In this document: positions 1-12,170 of the stretch, piece after piece
How the letters are laid out: the number at the start of each line of letters is the position of its first letter
Position numbering within the stretch: the first letter of the stretch is position 1
DNA from: Takakia lepidozioides
Taxonomy: Eukaryota > Streptophyta > Takakiopsida > Takakiales > Takakiaceae
Assembly (NCBI GenBank): GCA_030704615.1
Contig: CM060733.1
Location: 16,554,001 to 16,618,000 of the forward strand
Direction: 5' to 3'
DNA: 64,000 nucleotides
Position numbers and translations under genes: made by a program
The notes under the pieces: model-generated
Told to the model about the DNA's origin: nothing
The model's database searches: none
The model's input: the letters and a program-made list of their open reading frames with translations, nothing else

Positions 1-403
1 CTCTAAAAAAAAACAAAAGAGTAAAGTAAAATGGAATGGGTGAAGTTTCTTTAATGTCCAGTGAATTTACAGAGCCTACTGCTCAGTGACACACAGCCCA
101 TGTGAAGCGAAGGACAAGTCAAAACTCAGGTCCTGGACGTTGAACGAGTGTGGTTCCAGTTCATGAGACAGGTTAAAGTGACACTAACTCTGTGACTAAG
201 TAAAGTTAGAGTAGTGAGTGAGTGAGGATACGTACGTAGTGCAATATGTATATATGTATGTTGTGGATATTGTACGTGTACGTAGTACGTACCGTGTGCA
301 GGTGAGTGCTGAGCTGACCAGTCCTGTGTGGCTGTATCCTGACGAGCTCGGTTGAGAAGATCACGATTTGTTCAAACAGAATTCTCCCACGTTTTCTCTA
401 GAG
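1..403. other. Upstream region of the DHNAT gene
   Basis: No coding sequence is recognised here. It lies directly upstream of the DHNAT start codon, so it should hold part of the promoter and 5' leader. Short GTGA and ACGTA-rich runs lie at about 210-295. No clear TATA box could be fixed. Confidence 0.4.
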
Positions 404-2116
404 ATGGGGAGTCCGCAATCGGGAGTCCCTGCATTGAGGGGAAATGCACAGGGCCCATCTTCAGCTGTGGAGACGGATGTCGACGGATTTGAGGTATTGG
501 ATTTGATCAACTTTCAGATGGAGACGGTATCAGGATCGGAAATGAGTGGACGATTTGTGGTCTGCCCAACCGCATCTCAGGTGGGTCCGTGCTTCTATTG
601 GTCTAGTGTATAGCCACAGTTTAGTTTTTTCGTTCATCCCTATTTCTCCTCACACCTGTAGGAATGAGCAGTGGTTCGAGATTTTACTTGATCGAGTATG
701 AATGATAGTTGAGTATTGGACTGGATTGGAGAATGAACTGCGGTTATCAGAGAGCAAGCCTGGCATTCGCTCTGTCATGACGACGATAGAGTTACAAGTT
801 AGTAATTTGAAAGAGCAGGATAGACTGGCCATGACTCACAAGTCTTGCTGCCTCTCTGCATTCCCGTTGGGTCTCAAGGACCTGCAACGCAAAAGTTTTT
901 AGTGAATTAGTGACACACGATAGGAGCTACCTGAATTATAATGGAGACAGCCACTTTTCAAAGAAGTGCCCTTATCTGCTAAAATTCCCATTTTGGAGCT
1001 TCGTGGAGCTCTTCTCGTGGAGAGCACAGATGGTTATATGTTTCTATATAGGCCATTTGGTTCCTTCCCAAGATTGGTGAACTGAAGTGTGTCATAGCAT
1101 ACTACTTACAGCTGTGTTGGGGGTGTCCCCTTTGCAACATCATTTCCTGATTGACCAAAAAGGTAAAGGGCGTGTAAACGTAGCTTTACCTTGATTGCTG
1201 AAGCATCTTTTGCATGTGTGTCTGTATGTGTCTCCTATTTTTCTGACTGTCACTGTTGACTGTTGTGCTAACATTGCCATGCAGCCTTTCAAAGTACTAC
1301 ATGGGGGCATCACAGCATACATATCTGAGACCTTGGCCAGCATGGGAGCCCAGATTGCTTCTGGGTGGGCAAGAATAGCAGGCATAGAACTGAATGTTAA
1401 CCACTTGCGAGCGGCACCTATGGGAGTTGAGGTCTTTGTCAAGGCAGCACCCCTCATGGTGGGGAAGAGGATTCAGGTATTTCAGTTTTCCATTAGCTTG
1501 AGGCGAAAACAGAACAATTGCCAAGATAGTTGGCTGTCAAATCAAAGCTTGTCGAATTTGCACGCAGAAAGTAAGCATGTATGAAGCTTCATTTTGCTAT
1601 GCATAAACCTGCCAGTGTCTATCACAATGAGATTAAAAAGGCACAGTTTTCAGACCGGTAAAGTGTACATGAGATGTGTGTATCAAGGAATGACTTAGAA
1701 TTTATCTTTCTAGATAACACCTTGGTGGAAGACCAGGAAAATTGGTCGACATTTTTAGTCTTCTCAACCCTGGAATACAGTAGCTAGTTATGACCCTCTG
1801 AAAGCATTAGAGTCACACGTTCATGCTCATTAAAGCTACTAGTGCCTTAAGCTCCTAGCTCCTTGACTTGACACGAACTCTTCTGGAGTACAAAGTTATT
1901 TCGTATGTGTCAGTTTTCAATTGATGAATGTGTTGGGCTTTCTTGGTTCAGGTGTGGGAGGTAAAGTTTTCAAGTACAGGGTTAAGGGAAGATGCAACCT
2001 CCAGAGAAGCATCTGAATCTGTCCCTATAGCAGTTTCCCGGGTCACTCTTATTGTGGGATTGCCTGAAAAGAACAAGGCTGCAATGTCAAAGTTACAGAC
2101 CATGTCGAAGTTGTGA
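404..2116 (+). CDS. DHNAT: 1,4-dihydroxy-2-naphthoyl-CoA thioesterase (DHNAT), peroxisomal hotdog-fold enzyme
   Basis: Hydrolyses DHNA-CoA in phylloquinone (vitamin K1) synthesis, a step plants carry out in peroxisomes. Three coding exons: 404-580, 1285-1476 and 1952-2116, all phase 0 with GT-AG borders, give 177 aa (plant homologues are about 155-160). Exon 2 carries the hotdog/4HBT signature: FKVLHGG, then SETLASMGA with the catalytic-region acidic residue, then GIELNVNHLRAA. Exon 3 opens VWEVKF and contains SRVTLIV. The protein ends in SKL, a canonical PTS1 signal, which supports peroxisomal location. Oddly, the last ten residues are a near-duplicate (MSKL-QT-MSKL), so the targeting tripeptide codons occur twice. 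The ATG at 404 is chosen because the frame upstream has only a TTG. The N-terminal ~30 residues are longer than usual and poorly conserved. It is convergent with the pectate lyase-like gene. Confidence 0.93.
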
Positions 2117-2909
2117 AATCCTATCTTCTCTTCAGCCCATATTGTATCCATTCTAGAAAAATTGGTTGTCAGAGGGCCTTACAATTGGATACATTATGGG
2201 ATGTGCACAGATTATGGGCTGAACAATTTGTAGTGCTTGTTGGAAAGGTCAATCGAGAGTGGTATGTGCTGTGGGCTTGAGATAACATAGATATAACAAG
2301 ATTGACCCTGGTAAGTGGCAAAATCTGTGTTCACCTCAATATGACTAGGTTGCATATACAAGGTCATCTGATAACCACAGACATGACAGTTTGAGTGCTG
2401 GTAACACTTCGTAGCAATGCTTGGACACCGTTTGCTCATTGCCTGCTGTAGTGGACTTCCAGTGATCAGATTTGGTGGTATCTAGATAAATTTCCCGACA
2501 GATTAATCTCGTCACAAAATTACAAAATCAAATTATGTACGACACTATTTAACTTTGGAATCAATTTTGCCTAGATGCAATAGGTGGCAATTACAATCTG
2601 TGGGATGTGGCTGACTGGTGAGTCTGTGTGTGTTGAATTTGACCCATGGTGCCCCTGCTTCATTTAATAGCACTCATTTACCGGTCGTGCATGCTAACCT
2701 GTGGAACAAGATAACCATGATCTTGGTTTTGGTAAGATTGACTTGCAGCCCATAGTCTTTGGAGAACTATTCCAGGATGTGGAGCCCCACCTGAACTGTA
2801 CACCAGTGACAAAAACAGCCACCCTTTCTTTGCTTGAGAGCTATGATGTTTTCTCCCAACCACATCCTACAGGAAATCACGGCTTTCCCTATGGTTATCC
2901 GTCACTACG
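2117..2909. other. Intergenic space between two convergent genes
   Basis: Holds the 3' UTRs and polyadenylation regions of DHNAT (+) and the pectate lyase-like gene (-). Short open frames are present but none resembles a known protein. No repeat is recognised. Confidence 0.5.
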
Positions 2910-5900
2910 CTAATGACTGCCATTCATCTCAGGAGGCCTGGGGATGTTTTGCCACCCTGCAATTGTCGCAATTTTCTTCATCAGCGAATCATCAGCCGGC
3001 TCAAGTGTCCATGTGGGATAGAAATTTTCAGCTCGGAAAACTTGATCTGGATTTTGAGCATGCCCTTGAGCACCCTTCAAAAAGATATCTCCCTCCGAAC
3101 GAATGCTGCCTGATGCTTCATAATCTCTATCTCCAGCCTGCATTTTGCGATGTGCAATTCAGATTCCGAAGCTACAACACCTCTGCGTAACAAACATCTC
3201 TCTCTCTCTCAAGTATAGTTTTACCTTTATCCACTTGTCCGTCCTCATGTTTTCTCCACTAATCAGATGAACAGACAACATGGAATCCTTTGGCTAAAAG
3301 ACAAATATCCCTGGAAATTTGGGATCGGGCTTTTAAAAGCTTCAATGATTGTAACTTTAGTCCTCTCTCAGTTCTGAGGGCTCCTACCACATGCTACCTT
3401 GACTTCATTTAAAGACTTGAAATAGTGGCTCTTTAATGTGCATGATCTCTTCACTTGTACCTTTCCATGAAGGTCTGGGATAAGAAAAGCAATTCAGACT
3501 GCGTTAAGCAGCACAAGGCTGCCCTGCAAGTGGTCGTGGGTTCAAAGCCACATAGGTGTATTGTTGGATGGTACCCATTGAAGCCAACCCCACTATAAAC
3601 AGGGGGCCCTTGGTCAACCGGTTAACTTAAGTGTGGATATTTGGGGACTTTCAAGTAATTGGGGGAGGTTTGCGCAACCACGCTTCCCTAATTATGGCCG
3701 TAAGTAACACCTTAAGTTACACCTGCTTCTACAGGAGTCTCTTCCTCCTCTCTCCTCTTTGGTCTGCATGCCTTAAGGAAGGAAGGCTCTCTCAAATGGA
3801 TGGGTGAAATAGATTAACAGCCATGGCCTCTTCGTCAAACAGCAATCAGGTAGATGGCATGAACTGACATGCTATTCCTCACTACGACTCCCGTATGTGG
3901 TTTTGGATGGGATCATCTTTGGCATGATAGGTAGGAGTGGTTGCTGTCTAATGACTTTCTTCTCTTGCAAATGAGGTTAGGTTGCTTGACATGAAGTTTG
4001 GAAACCGCATGACCGGTATTCTTTGAATATGCTGGCTGATTTTTCTATGCTATGGTGTTAATATCTATCATAGCTCTAAAACACATGTGCTCAACAGCTT
4101 TGGCTTTTGCTCTCTCCACCTACGCCCAGACTAGGCAAGCTAATAGTTTAATAAAAGACGGCAAAGTATGATGGGGCTTCTCTTAAGCAGATGATATCAT
4201 TAAACATCTTGACTGATTTTGTGTGAATCAATCATGTCTTGTCTTGACATGACAAGAGTAATCCCTCTCTCTCTATATATATATCAACTCAGTATTTAGC
4301 AAATGGCCCAGTGGTTAGGGCACAAGGCCACCTTACAAGTGGTTGTGGGTTCAAAGGCACAGGTATATGCTAGATGTCACCCATCATAGCCAACCCAACT
4401 ATAGAAGGGGGGTTAGCTAATGTGTGAGTACCTGGGGATTTCAAGCCCTCGGGGAAGGTTTGGGCAACCACGTTGCCCCCGATTACGGCCCTTAGAAGGT
4501 GTCCACCTTCCAAAGGCAGTAACCCTTCGGGTTAATAGTAACACTGTAAGTTACCCTGCTTCGGCAGGAGTCTAGTCTTCCTCAGCCTGAAGACAACATC
4601 CATTTTTCGATACAATGTCCAGGGTATTCTCATCAGAGAACAACTCTTGTCAGGTACATCAAGAACATAGTCCCTGCACCTCTGTCCACCAACTCTCAAA
4701 ATCTTGAACCTGAGCCTAAAGCCCTAGCTGGGAGACCACACACAGCAGACTGATGCTTCTGTGAACGGCTTTCTAGAGGAAATCTGGAAAGCCTGAACAG
4801 ATTGTCTATATCCCGGTAAGTCCCACTACTCAAGTGAGCCCCCTATAAAATTAGTCTCCGTTCCATTTTGTTCCCCCCAAACTGGACGTCGGATCTATGG
4901 CCACAAGGCTACAGCAAAGGTCTTACAAGTACATTATCCCTCTCAAGGCATTTGGTTGATGTAATAAAATTTCTTCCTTCTTCCTTCTTTCTTGCAGTGC
5001 AATCAGTCACAAATCGCTGGAAGGTAGAATAACAGTCTTGGAATTCACACCATGTTCTCTAGCAAATGTTAATAGCAGTCCTTCAACACAACACTCAACT
5101 CCCCTATCACCTGATTTTCATTGCTGGTGTGCAAAAGGGCTAATGCGCTTTGGGCACCCTGATTTTTTGTTTTTTAGAAGAGCCCATACTAACAATATTT
5201 TCAAATATGCTTGACCTTACGCAATTTGAAAACCATGCATATGCAGGTAAACACTGCCTTACGGCAAGTGAGGATGATATGAGGGTTCCGGTGGCAAATG
5301 GGGGCCATGAGATTGTACATACCTTCTCAATGTAGTATTCAAAGGCCTTATTCTGATTGCCTGCTTCATAGATACAGCTCTGTGACAGAATCTGTTGAAA
5401 GACCACACACCCAACCCAACCTGGTCATAACCTGTTTGCCAATGATCTACAAAGAACCTACACATAAGTTTTGCACTCCAATACTCTAAATAAACTTTTG
5501 AAGCAGTGCAAGCATCTAGCAGCAGGAACTGCTAAATGGATCCCAATGGACAACTAGTTACAATTGACCTACCAAGCTACTCCATATTACAAGGTCAAGG
5601 GGTGAGGTACCTGAGCTTCGACGCTGGCGCACACAGCATAGATGCCCCACTTTCTGGTGTAGTTGTTGTACAGATGCACTTTTCCAAAGCGCAAGCGAGG
5701 GTGACGTTGCCTGGTACCATCAAAGAAGCAGTGGTGGATAGTGACCCGGATGCAGCGGTCTTCCACGTGTTTGGGGTCAGCTCCAATCAGCATGGTCTTA
5801 TCATGCTTTTGAAAGTGACATCTGTGCTCCATCCCCAAGCCCGCCTATGAAATTAGCCAGAGACGTACTCAAAATTAGGAGAAAAGGAATTTTCAATGAA

Positions 5901-7824
5901 AACAGGCTATTGGCCCCTGATTCTGACAGCATCCAATTCATGCTTCTTGGGCCTTCCTCAAGAATCTCCATCTTAAGGTGGAGGGGTACATCTGTGGAGA
6001 ATTTACGGAGGTTTCTGGTCGTACTGCACAGTATGGTAATAATTGGCAGTATTAACAAGCTCTATTAGGTCATACCAAGCATAAAGAATGGCCACAAGGC
6101 TACGGCAAACAACGTCTTATGAGTACAATCTATTAGGTCATACCAAGCATAAAGAAAATCTGTTGATAAACAGTTTGAGTTTTTCCGGAGTGATTGGTCA
6201 TTCCAGTCTTTCACTTACCTAGGTACTATGGTGTATTTAAAGAAGACACATCACTGCATACCATCCCCTATTTCCAGCCACAATTTGGAAAAAAGTGCCC
6301 ATGCCTCTTTTGACTTTCAGATTCCTATTTCCATAAAATTTAAACATAAAATCACCGTGTTCAGTTCTATACAGTGAATATTTAATGAATCCTTCTATGT
6401 ACCGTTGGAGAGGTGTGTTCCAAGGTAATACTAGTCTTTCCAGAAGACTTTAGGGTGGCAGCAGTATCCTGAAATGGGCGGTCATTCAGTCCTGACTCAA
6501 ACGCCTAGTTCATCCAAAAGGCCATGACCAACCAACTGCTGGTCCAAAGATGCATACGACAAGGCTAGAGCAGCAATCCTCACCTGGACACAGTAACATC
6601 AGTGGATTGCCGTGTAATGTCAATGCATCCATCGTCGAAATCCGATATTGAGCAACGGTCAACCCATACATGTTTGGTGTGAGGTTTCATCTGAACTCCA
6701 TCCACATCATGGCCCCGGCCACCTTCCAGCACCAGATTGCAAATGATCACATGTTCACACTCCTTGAGCTGCAAACCTTTCCCTGTAATCTTCACTCTCT
6801 GTCCGCGCCCGTCTATGGTTTTGTAAGATGAGACACGACAGTATGTTGATAGAGATATGGTGCCAGATACCTCAAAGATGATCCAAAGAGGTTGCTTTCT
6901 TCGGCATCCTTCCCGTAGCGTACCGGGCCCATCATCTACTCCACAAGGCAACCAACTCATCATGTACTTCTCGGACAGCTTGGCATGAAACCTGACAAAT
7001 TTGCAGTTAGTAATTCTGGTTATAATCAACCCACACTGATTATCAGCTAAAATTTGCCTTTGCCTACATGATTGAGCAAAGAAATAGCATGTCGCCATCA
7101 AACACATCAACACACTTTTAGGTCAGCATCCATACAGTAATACACAGCTTAAGAGAATCAGGAATTCTGGTAAAGCATTTATGCCACGGATAATCTTGAC
7201 TGCATATCAATGCAGAATGAACTGAAAGAAGGTATATTACCTCAGGAAATACACACGCACAGAAGATGGGCTTAAATGGCAACTACAGAACAAGACTACA
7301 TGCCACAGAGAGGAAGGCACACAGGAGGAAGGAAACCCGAGTCAATCCAATTCGTGAAAGCAATTCAACTTCACACGAGCTGTACACAGTTCTCATACTT
7401 AACAACCAATCAAATCAACACTCAGTCAGTTGACAATTTTCCTGAACACGTTCTCTTACCACCGATTGATCCACTATTGTATGCAGCATATTAACAGTAG
7501 TTAAATCTTAACTTCACTACTAACAGATCCGGTGTGAATGTAAGGCAGCGAAGAGCATAGGAAAAGCGAAGAAGAACGGAAATCCACGATAAGAGAGGTT
7601 CTGCATCTACCAGCAAGAGAGGTGACAGAGTAGAGATCTCCATGAAGGCCCCCAATGGCAGAATGACCAAATCCTTCTGCACTGCCTGCCAACGCACGCA
7701 GATGAGCATCCGCATTCGCATAAGGTCCCACTGCCATGGACGCTGGCCCCGCCTGCGACTGCTGAGACTGCATTGGGAACGCAGGAGGAGGCCGACGACG
7801 TTGAAGCCCACAACATCCACACAT
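2910..7824 (-). CDS. Pectate lyase-like protein, polysaccharide lyase family 1
   Basis: Predicted right-handed beta-helix protein of the plant PL1 family, which cleaves or binds de-esterified homogalacturonan in cell walls. Five coding exons on the minus strand: 7824-7611, 6935-6584, 5821-5611, 5391-5323 and 3137-2910. All have GT-AG borders with compatible phases and give about 357 aa. Exon 1 has ALAGSAEGFGHSAIGGLHG. Exon 2 has DDGPGTLREGCRR, TIDGRGQRVKITGKGLQLKE and HVWVDRCSISDFDDGCIDIT. Exon 3 has DKTMLIGADP and the catalytic-type RHPRLRFGKVHLYNNY. Exon 5 has RSEGDIFLKGAQ. No signal peptide is evident, as in the subgroup of plant PL1 proteins it matches best. The last intron (3138-5322) is long because of SINE insertions. 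Start chosen at 7824 (MCGCCGLQ); the open frame further upstream looks like 5' leader. Confidence 0.92.
3501..3758 (+). repeat. tRNA-derived SINE, copy 1 (family A)
   Basis: Lies antisense in the last intron of the pectate lyase-like gene. The head has a B-box-like GTGGGTTCAAAGCC. The body matches the copy at 4301-4585 throughout: TATAAACAGGGGG, GGGGACTTTCAAG, CAACCACG, and a tail ending TAC-AGGAGTCT followed by a pyrimidine-rich run. The A-box end is degenerate. Confidence 0.75.
4301..4585 (+). repeat. tRNA-derived SINE, copy 2 (family A, best copy)
   Basis: The head reads TGGCCCAGTGGTTAGGGC (A box) then GTGGTTGTGGGTTCAAA (B box) at tRNA-like spacing. It is followed by a non-tRNA body shared with copies at 3501, 39503 and 39684 and a 3' end GCTTCGGCAGGAGTCTAG. 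It lies in the same intron as copy 1 and in the same orientation, which suggests a preferred landing zone or chance nesting. Confidence 0.82.
4890..4995 (+). repeat. Probable retroelement 3' tail
   Basis: GGCCACAAGGCTACAGCAAA, then GTCTTACAAGTAC, then TAATAAAATTT and TTCTTCC runs. This is the arrangement of a non-LTR element 3' end, and the first part recurs as the 40-bp insert at 6089-6128. It lies inside the last pectate lyase intron. Clade cannot be told. Confidence 0.5.
6089..6128 (+). mobile_element. Extreme 5'-truncated retroelement insertion with 28-bp target-site duplication
   Basis: A 40-bp segment like the tail at 4899-4937 sits between two exact copies of a 28-bp sequence (6061-6088 and 6129-6156; both begin TCTATTAGGTC and end ATAAAGAA). 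The simplest reading is target-primed insertion of only the very end of a LINE or SINE, in intron 2 of the pectate lyase-like gene. Confidence 0.75.
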
Positions 7825-8180
7825 ACTCTCTCTCTCTCTCTCGGGCTGCTCTGGCCTGTGGGTCAATCCTTTACAAGGCTCTGGCTGCCTGGAATTACAA
7901 GCCCCTGTGTGGTGCGAGGCAATTGCAGCAGCAAGGGACCCATCTCTGCAATCAAGCATCCAGCAAAGCTGCTGACAACTCTCCCGCAACGTGGCCAGCT
8001 CTGCTCTCTCGCCTCTCCTTCGTCGACTGTTCGTTCGTTGCGCCTCAACGACTGTGCACGATGCTTCCACTCCTCGTCCCTCTAAGTTACCTACATGAAC
8101 GAATACATCCTCTGTCCAGGAACCCAAGACGCCTCTTGTAAGAACTAAGAACCTCATTCGCAAGTGCTGATGAAACATGA
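7825..8180 (-). other. 5' leader of the pectate lyase-like gene with CT microsatellite
   Basis: Directly upstream of the chosen start on the minus strand. A (CT)n run lies at about 7826-7845 on the plus strand, which is GA on the sense strand, a common feature of plant 5' leaders. The frame stays open to about 8178, but the encoded residues match nothing known and are low complexity. Confidence 0.5.
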
Positions 8181-8924
8181 AACCCCTGATTTCTCACATC
8201 TACTACTGGGCACTAGTAACAGACTTTTATATGTATTGAAGACAACACTGAAGGATTGTGAGAAGAAGTCCTGCCAGAGCTGTTTTCTGCTCATTGCTTG
8301 ACCAGAGTGTGCGAACTACAGGATGATGAGAATTTTTGGCAACTTTCGTTTGTTTAACTCTTGATTGTGTTAAAAGAATGTTCCACTCCACATACACATT
8401 GCAATCGTTCTTTCGGATCATCTTGGGCGAGATGTCATGGAAAATTCTTAGGAAAGATAAAGAATGGACTGTACATTTGAGAATCCTCGAAGTAGTTCTC
8501 TACTCCGGCTACATCAGTGGCTCGAAGCTTCCAGGGAATTGCAGCAAGCACGAAGCTGTTGACGTGAAGTTTGAGCTAGTGTCTGAATCCCTGTCACTTG
8601 CTGAAGTTCCTCTCCGTTGACAGAGCTCGTTTACAGTACATGGCTGTCTGAAGTGCTCACCACATATGTACACATTCACCACCGGTGTGCAACATGCATG
8701 TGGATGGTGGAGTCGCTGAAGAGCCCAAAAAGGATCTAGCCACAAAAGGAAGTAACTATATAAAGGAGGTCCCGAACCCATGCTACTCAGCTATCACGCT
8801 AAAAGAGCACTACTACATAGTCTAGAAGGTCATGCAGCCTTACAGCCGGTAACATTTACAAGTCCTCAACATACTAAAGCTACATAAAGGCATGCTAACA
8901 TTCCAGAAACATTACAGCCATACA
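8181..8924. other. Intergenic region between pectate lyase-like gene and PIMT
   Basis: Should contain the promoter of the minus-strand pectate lyase-like gene and the 3' end of PIMT. No further gene or repeat is recognised. Confidence 0.4.
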
Positions 8925-11609
8925 CTATTCTGACTTCCCCATCTGTTCATTTCGGCTTGTTAATGGGACGTAACGGACGGATGTGGCAGACCATTCTTTC
9001 AAAGTTCCATCCATGTTTTTATCTATCACCTTGAGCTCTTGAAAGATATCCCCAACTGGGATTACCATGCGGCCCCCGGGTCTCAATTGATCAACGAGGG
9101 CTTTTGGAATTTTTGCAGCAGCGGCTCCCACGTGAATAGCATCATATGGTGCAGCCTGTGGGTACCCTTCTCTCCCATCTGCATATTACAAGCAAGAATA
9201 CAGAACTTTAAAAGATGCCACTTGGTGGTTCATGTATCTAACAGTGAAGGGGAGTAGTGGATCAATGTATTAAGCATTAAATGTTTCTCTAGACAGAACT
9301 ATTAGTGAGAAGTCAGAACAAATTTAAGAAACACGCAAAAACACATCCCTTCTCACTGAACATTGGGAACCCTTCATGGATAGTGGAAGTCATTAGGAGA
9401 TGAGTGAGTCTACACTACTTTCCATTCACTATCTCAACTACACAAATGACACCACCTTTCTTGGAACTCTGGAGCTTTGGACAAACCATACTGTTCCCTA
9501 AATCCAAATAAAAGAATGCCATATATGAGGAGAAGATGGGCTATGGGACATGGGCAATTCATTCAACCAGCACAGCATGTAGATGGATTGGAAAAGCATT
9601 TGACACTGTATGCCTATGCAGGATAGTGTACTTCTGTGAGCCTCAAAACACTCAAGACCTGTCTGTAGTTCTGACAGCCAATTCAATAGAAGGGGTTGTT
9701 CTCTGGCCAAAAATTCACAGCTGACATACTTAGAGATCCAACTGCAATTAATGTAAGTTGATCCATTTAGACAGACTGATGGGACACATATCACGAGTAG
9801 ATCTGCAATTTGCATGAAAGCCGCATGAGAAAAGTTTGAACTGGATGCTTTACTACTGTGACATGCAAAATTGCCAAATTGGTTGCAAGTTCACAAACCT
9901 CCAGTCACCAAGGAAAGAGTGCTAGATGCCAGCAGATAGCTAGCTCCGCTTTTCTTCACATTCTCAATAGCCTGCTGTGTGAGCTCAGGTATGTGTTCAA
10001 TGCCAACAACGCAGCCTTCTTCCCCCACCAGCATTGCAAATGCTGTTGTCAAATACCCTGTGCCTGTATTCCAGACCCATGACCTTCAATACAAGGCATT
10101 GTACATCCACATCAACATGGAGCAGATTTGGCATTCTCAAGTACTAATCCCTAATTAGACACCAACGATCTTATGCGTTAAAGCCCTGGGCTGTGTAAGG
10201 TGGCAGAGCAATGATCAAAACTAATGCCATCTACTGAAGAGCCTTGGACCGCATCATACCAACCTTGGTTTCTGCAATAAAATGAGAAAACCTATTTGAC
10301 GTTCATGGCAAGTATGGCAAGGCAACCAAACCCTGATGAGTACTCAATTCTGGAAATAAAAACCCTCCTACAAATGGATGTCTCTGCTCACCTGAACCTA
10401 CATCAAGAGCATGCATTCCAGGCTGTAAATGTGCTGAGAGCAGTTCCAGGCATGCAGCATGCATGTGGGGGGCAGATATGGTGGCATTAAAGCCAATTGG
10501 CATTGGGCTATCTACATATGGGAGCTCATTGCGCGGCACAAAGTGGCCTCGGTCCACTTGATGCATGACATCAGAAACTCTCTTGGACTTTATGGACCCA
10601 TTCTGCTGCAAGCTCTCTATCAGGCCCTTGTTGTCATGTGTCCGGCCTCTCCAAAAGTACTGCTCAAATCCCACACATACCCATGTAAATCTCTGCACCA
10701 ACGATCCGTCACATATGAAGAAGCTCACAGAAAACAAATTACTTTCTGTTGCTGAGAGAAAATAAAAAAATGCTGAGAAAGAACGAACCATACAATCGCT
10801 GCAGAGGCAGACACTCAAACACCAGAGCCGTACATCATCAAACTGGAGAAGACCTCAGGTATCATGATGGTATTAATTCTCCAATCCTAATTCTAAATCG
10901 GTATTATCATGATAGTACTAATTCTAAATCAGACTGACCTATTTATGGATTAGTAGGCTCTATGCACAAACAGGAGCACTTTACTCAAGGCCCTTGCAAC
11001 ATACAGGAAAACAAGCCTACACCATATCTGCTCCTGCAAGTGGAATTTGAAGCAAATAACCAGAGATAATGCACCACCGTGGCAGCATGCAAGCGGTTCC
11101 AATCCCATTTGATGCCTGGAAATAAGAGTGACTTTGTTTTCCCCTGCTACTATCTGGATTAAAACTAACCAATAATAAAAGTGTGAAGTGGACATCCTCG
11201 CCTTCATAACCAAATGTCGAGAATACCAATAGCTGGACCTCAGAATATTCCACGCAGAACATGAAGACATCAGACTCATCCCAATAACTGGGCCACACCT
11301 TTAGAAAGAGAGGCCCATGCAATTAATCTCTCAAGAATCACAACGGACATCTGCATTAAAGGGAAATGCACGCATGCGATGAACAGATGCTTCAGGAAAA
11401 GGTAGGGTATCCACAGATCGTTCCCGAACGGAATTCGACTGAGACTGGGACGCATACAAATCACCGCAAATTACAAAAGGACCAACGAAAAGCAAAGACC
11501 ACGCAGAGAAAAAGAGAGATCAAACAACAAACGACTGAATGGAGAAAATTACAGATACACACAGAGGGCTGATCAACGATCCAGACACACACATGGGACA
11601 AACCTCCAT
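8925..11609 (-). CDS. PIMT: Protein-L-isoaspartate O-methyltransferase (PIMT)
   Basis: SAM-dependent repair enzyme that methylates L-isoaspartyl residues in damaged proteins, important in seeds, spores and stressed tissue. Exons on the minus strand: 10662-10392, 10063-9899 and 9178-8925, joined G|GC and G|AT, restore LDVGSG|TGYLT (SAM motif I) and VTG|DGREGYPQAAPYDAIHV. Other family blocks are YVDSPMPIGFNATISAPHMH, VVGIEHIPELT, KALVDQLRPGGRMVIPVG and SVRYVPLTSR. A six-base first coding exon (ATGGAG, 11609-11604, donor GTTTGT) gives MEQYFWRGR, like the MKQFW start of Arabidopsis PIMT, and a total of 231 aa (family 230). That first exon is tentative; the remaining exons are secure. Confidence 0.92.
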
Positions 11610-12136
11610 CTTACGGAACAGGCTAGCCCGGAGAGGAGGCAAGTTCGCGAGACGCAAAGGGGTTGCAGGCTGTAATCGCGACGGGTGGCAGACTGTGCCG
11701 GCGCAACGGGCCCATATGCCAGCCAGCGGTGCAACCAGAGAGGCCAGAGCTCACCCCGCTCACCTACAAAGCCAACAGATCTCACATTGAGGAAGAAAAG
11801 AAGAGAGGGACGACACCGGCCTTCTCCAAAGCTCAAAATCCCAAATTCACACAGCGATCCGTTCACATCCTACCAGATCAAGGAAGAACGATGACGCAAG
11901 GTTACAATCACTAATTCCTTCTATCTACCGCCTCAAATCACATGTAATCGTCTGATAGCCCACGGCTAGAACGATCAGCTACAAGACAAGACATCCCATG
12001 AACAATCCCGGGCGATTCCCTTCCATGCACCTCAGTGGACTTACCCTGGCAGACCTGCCACGCGTCAAAACCTCTTGAGATATAACACGTGGTAACCCTC
12101 CATGTCATACGCCACGTGGATCCAAGACGAGAGAAT
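11610..12136. other. GC-rich upstream region of PIMT
   Basis: The GC-rich stretch at about 11620-11760 immediately precedes the tentative PIMT first exon on the minus strand and is the likely 5' UTR/promoter. Nothing else is recognised up to the GA repeat. Confidence 0.4.
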
Positions 12137-12165
12137 AGAGAGAAGAGAGAGAGAGAGAGAGAGAA
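12137..12165 (+). repeat. GA microsatellite
   Basis: AGAGAGAAGAG followed by (GA)n. It creates spurious serine/leucine- or arginine/glutamate-rich open frames on both strands. Confidence 0.85.
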
Positions 12166-12170
12166 TGAGC

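Noticed and set aside
4301-4370. tRNA gene
   Set aside because: A and B boxes are present, but no cloverleaf closes and the sequence continues into a repeated body; it is a SINE head.
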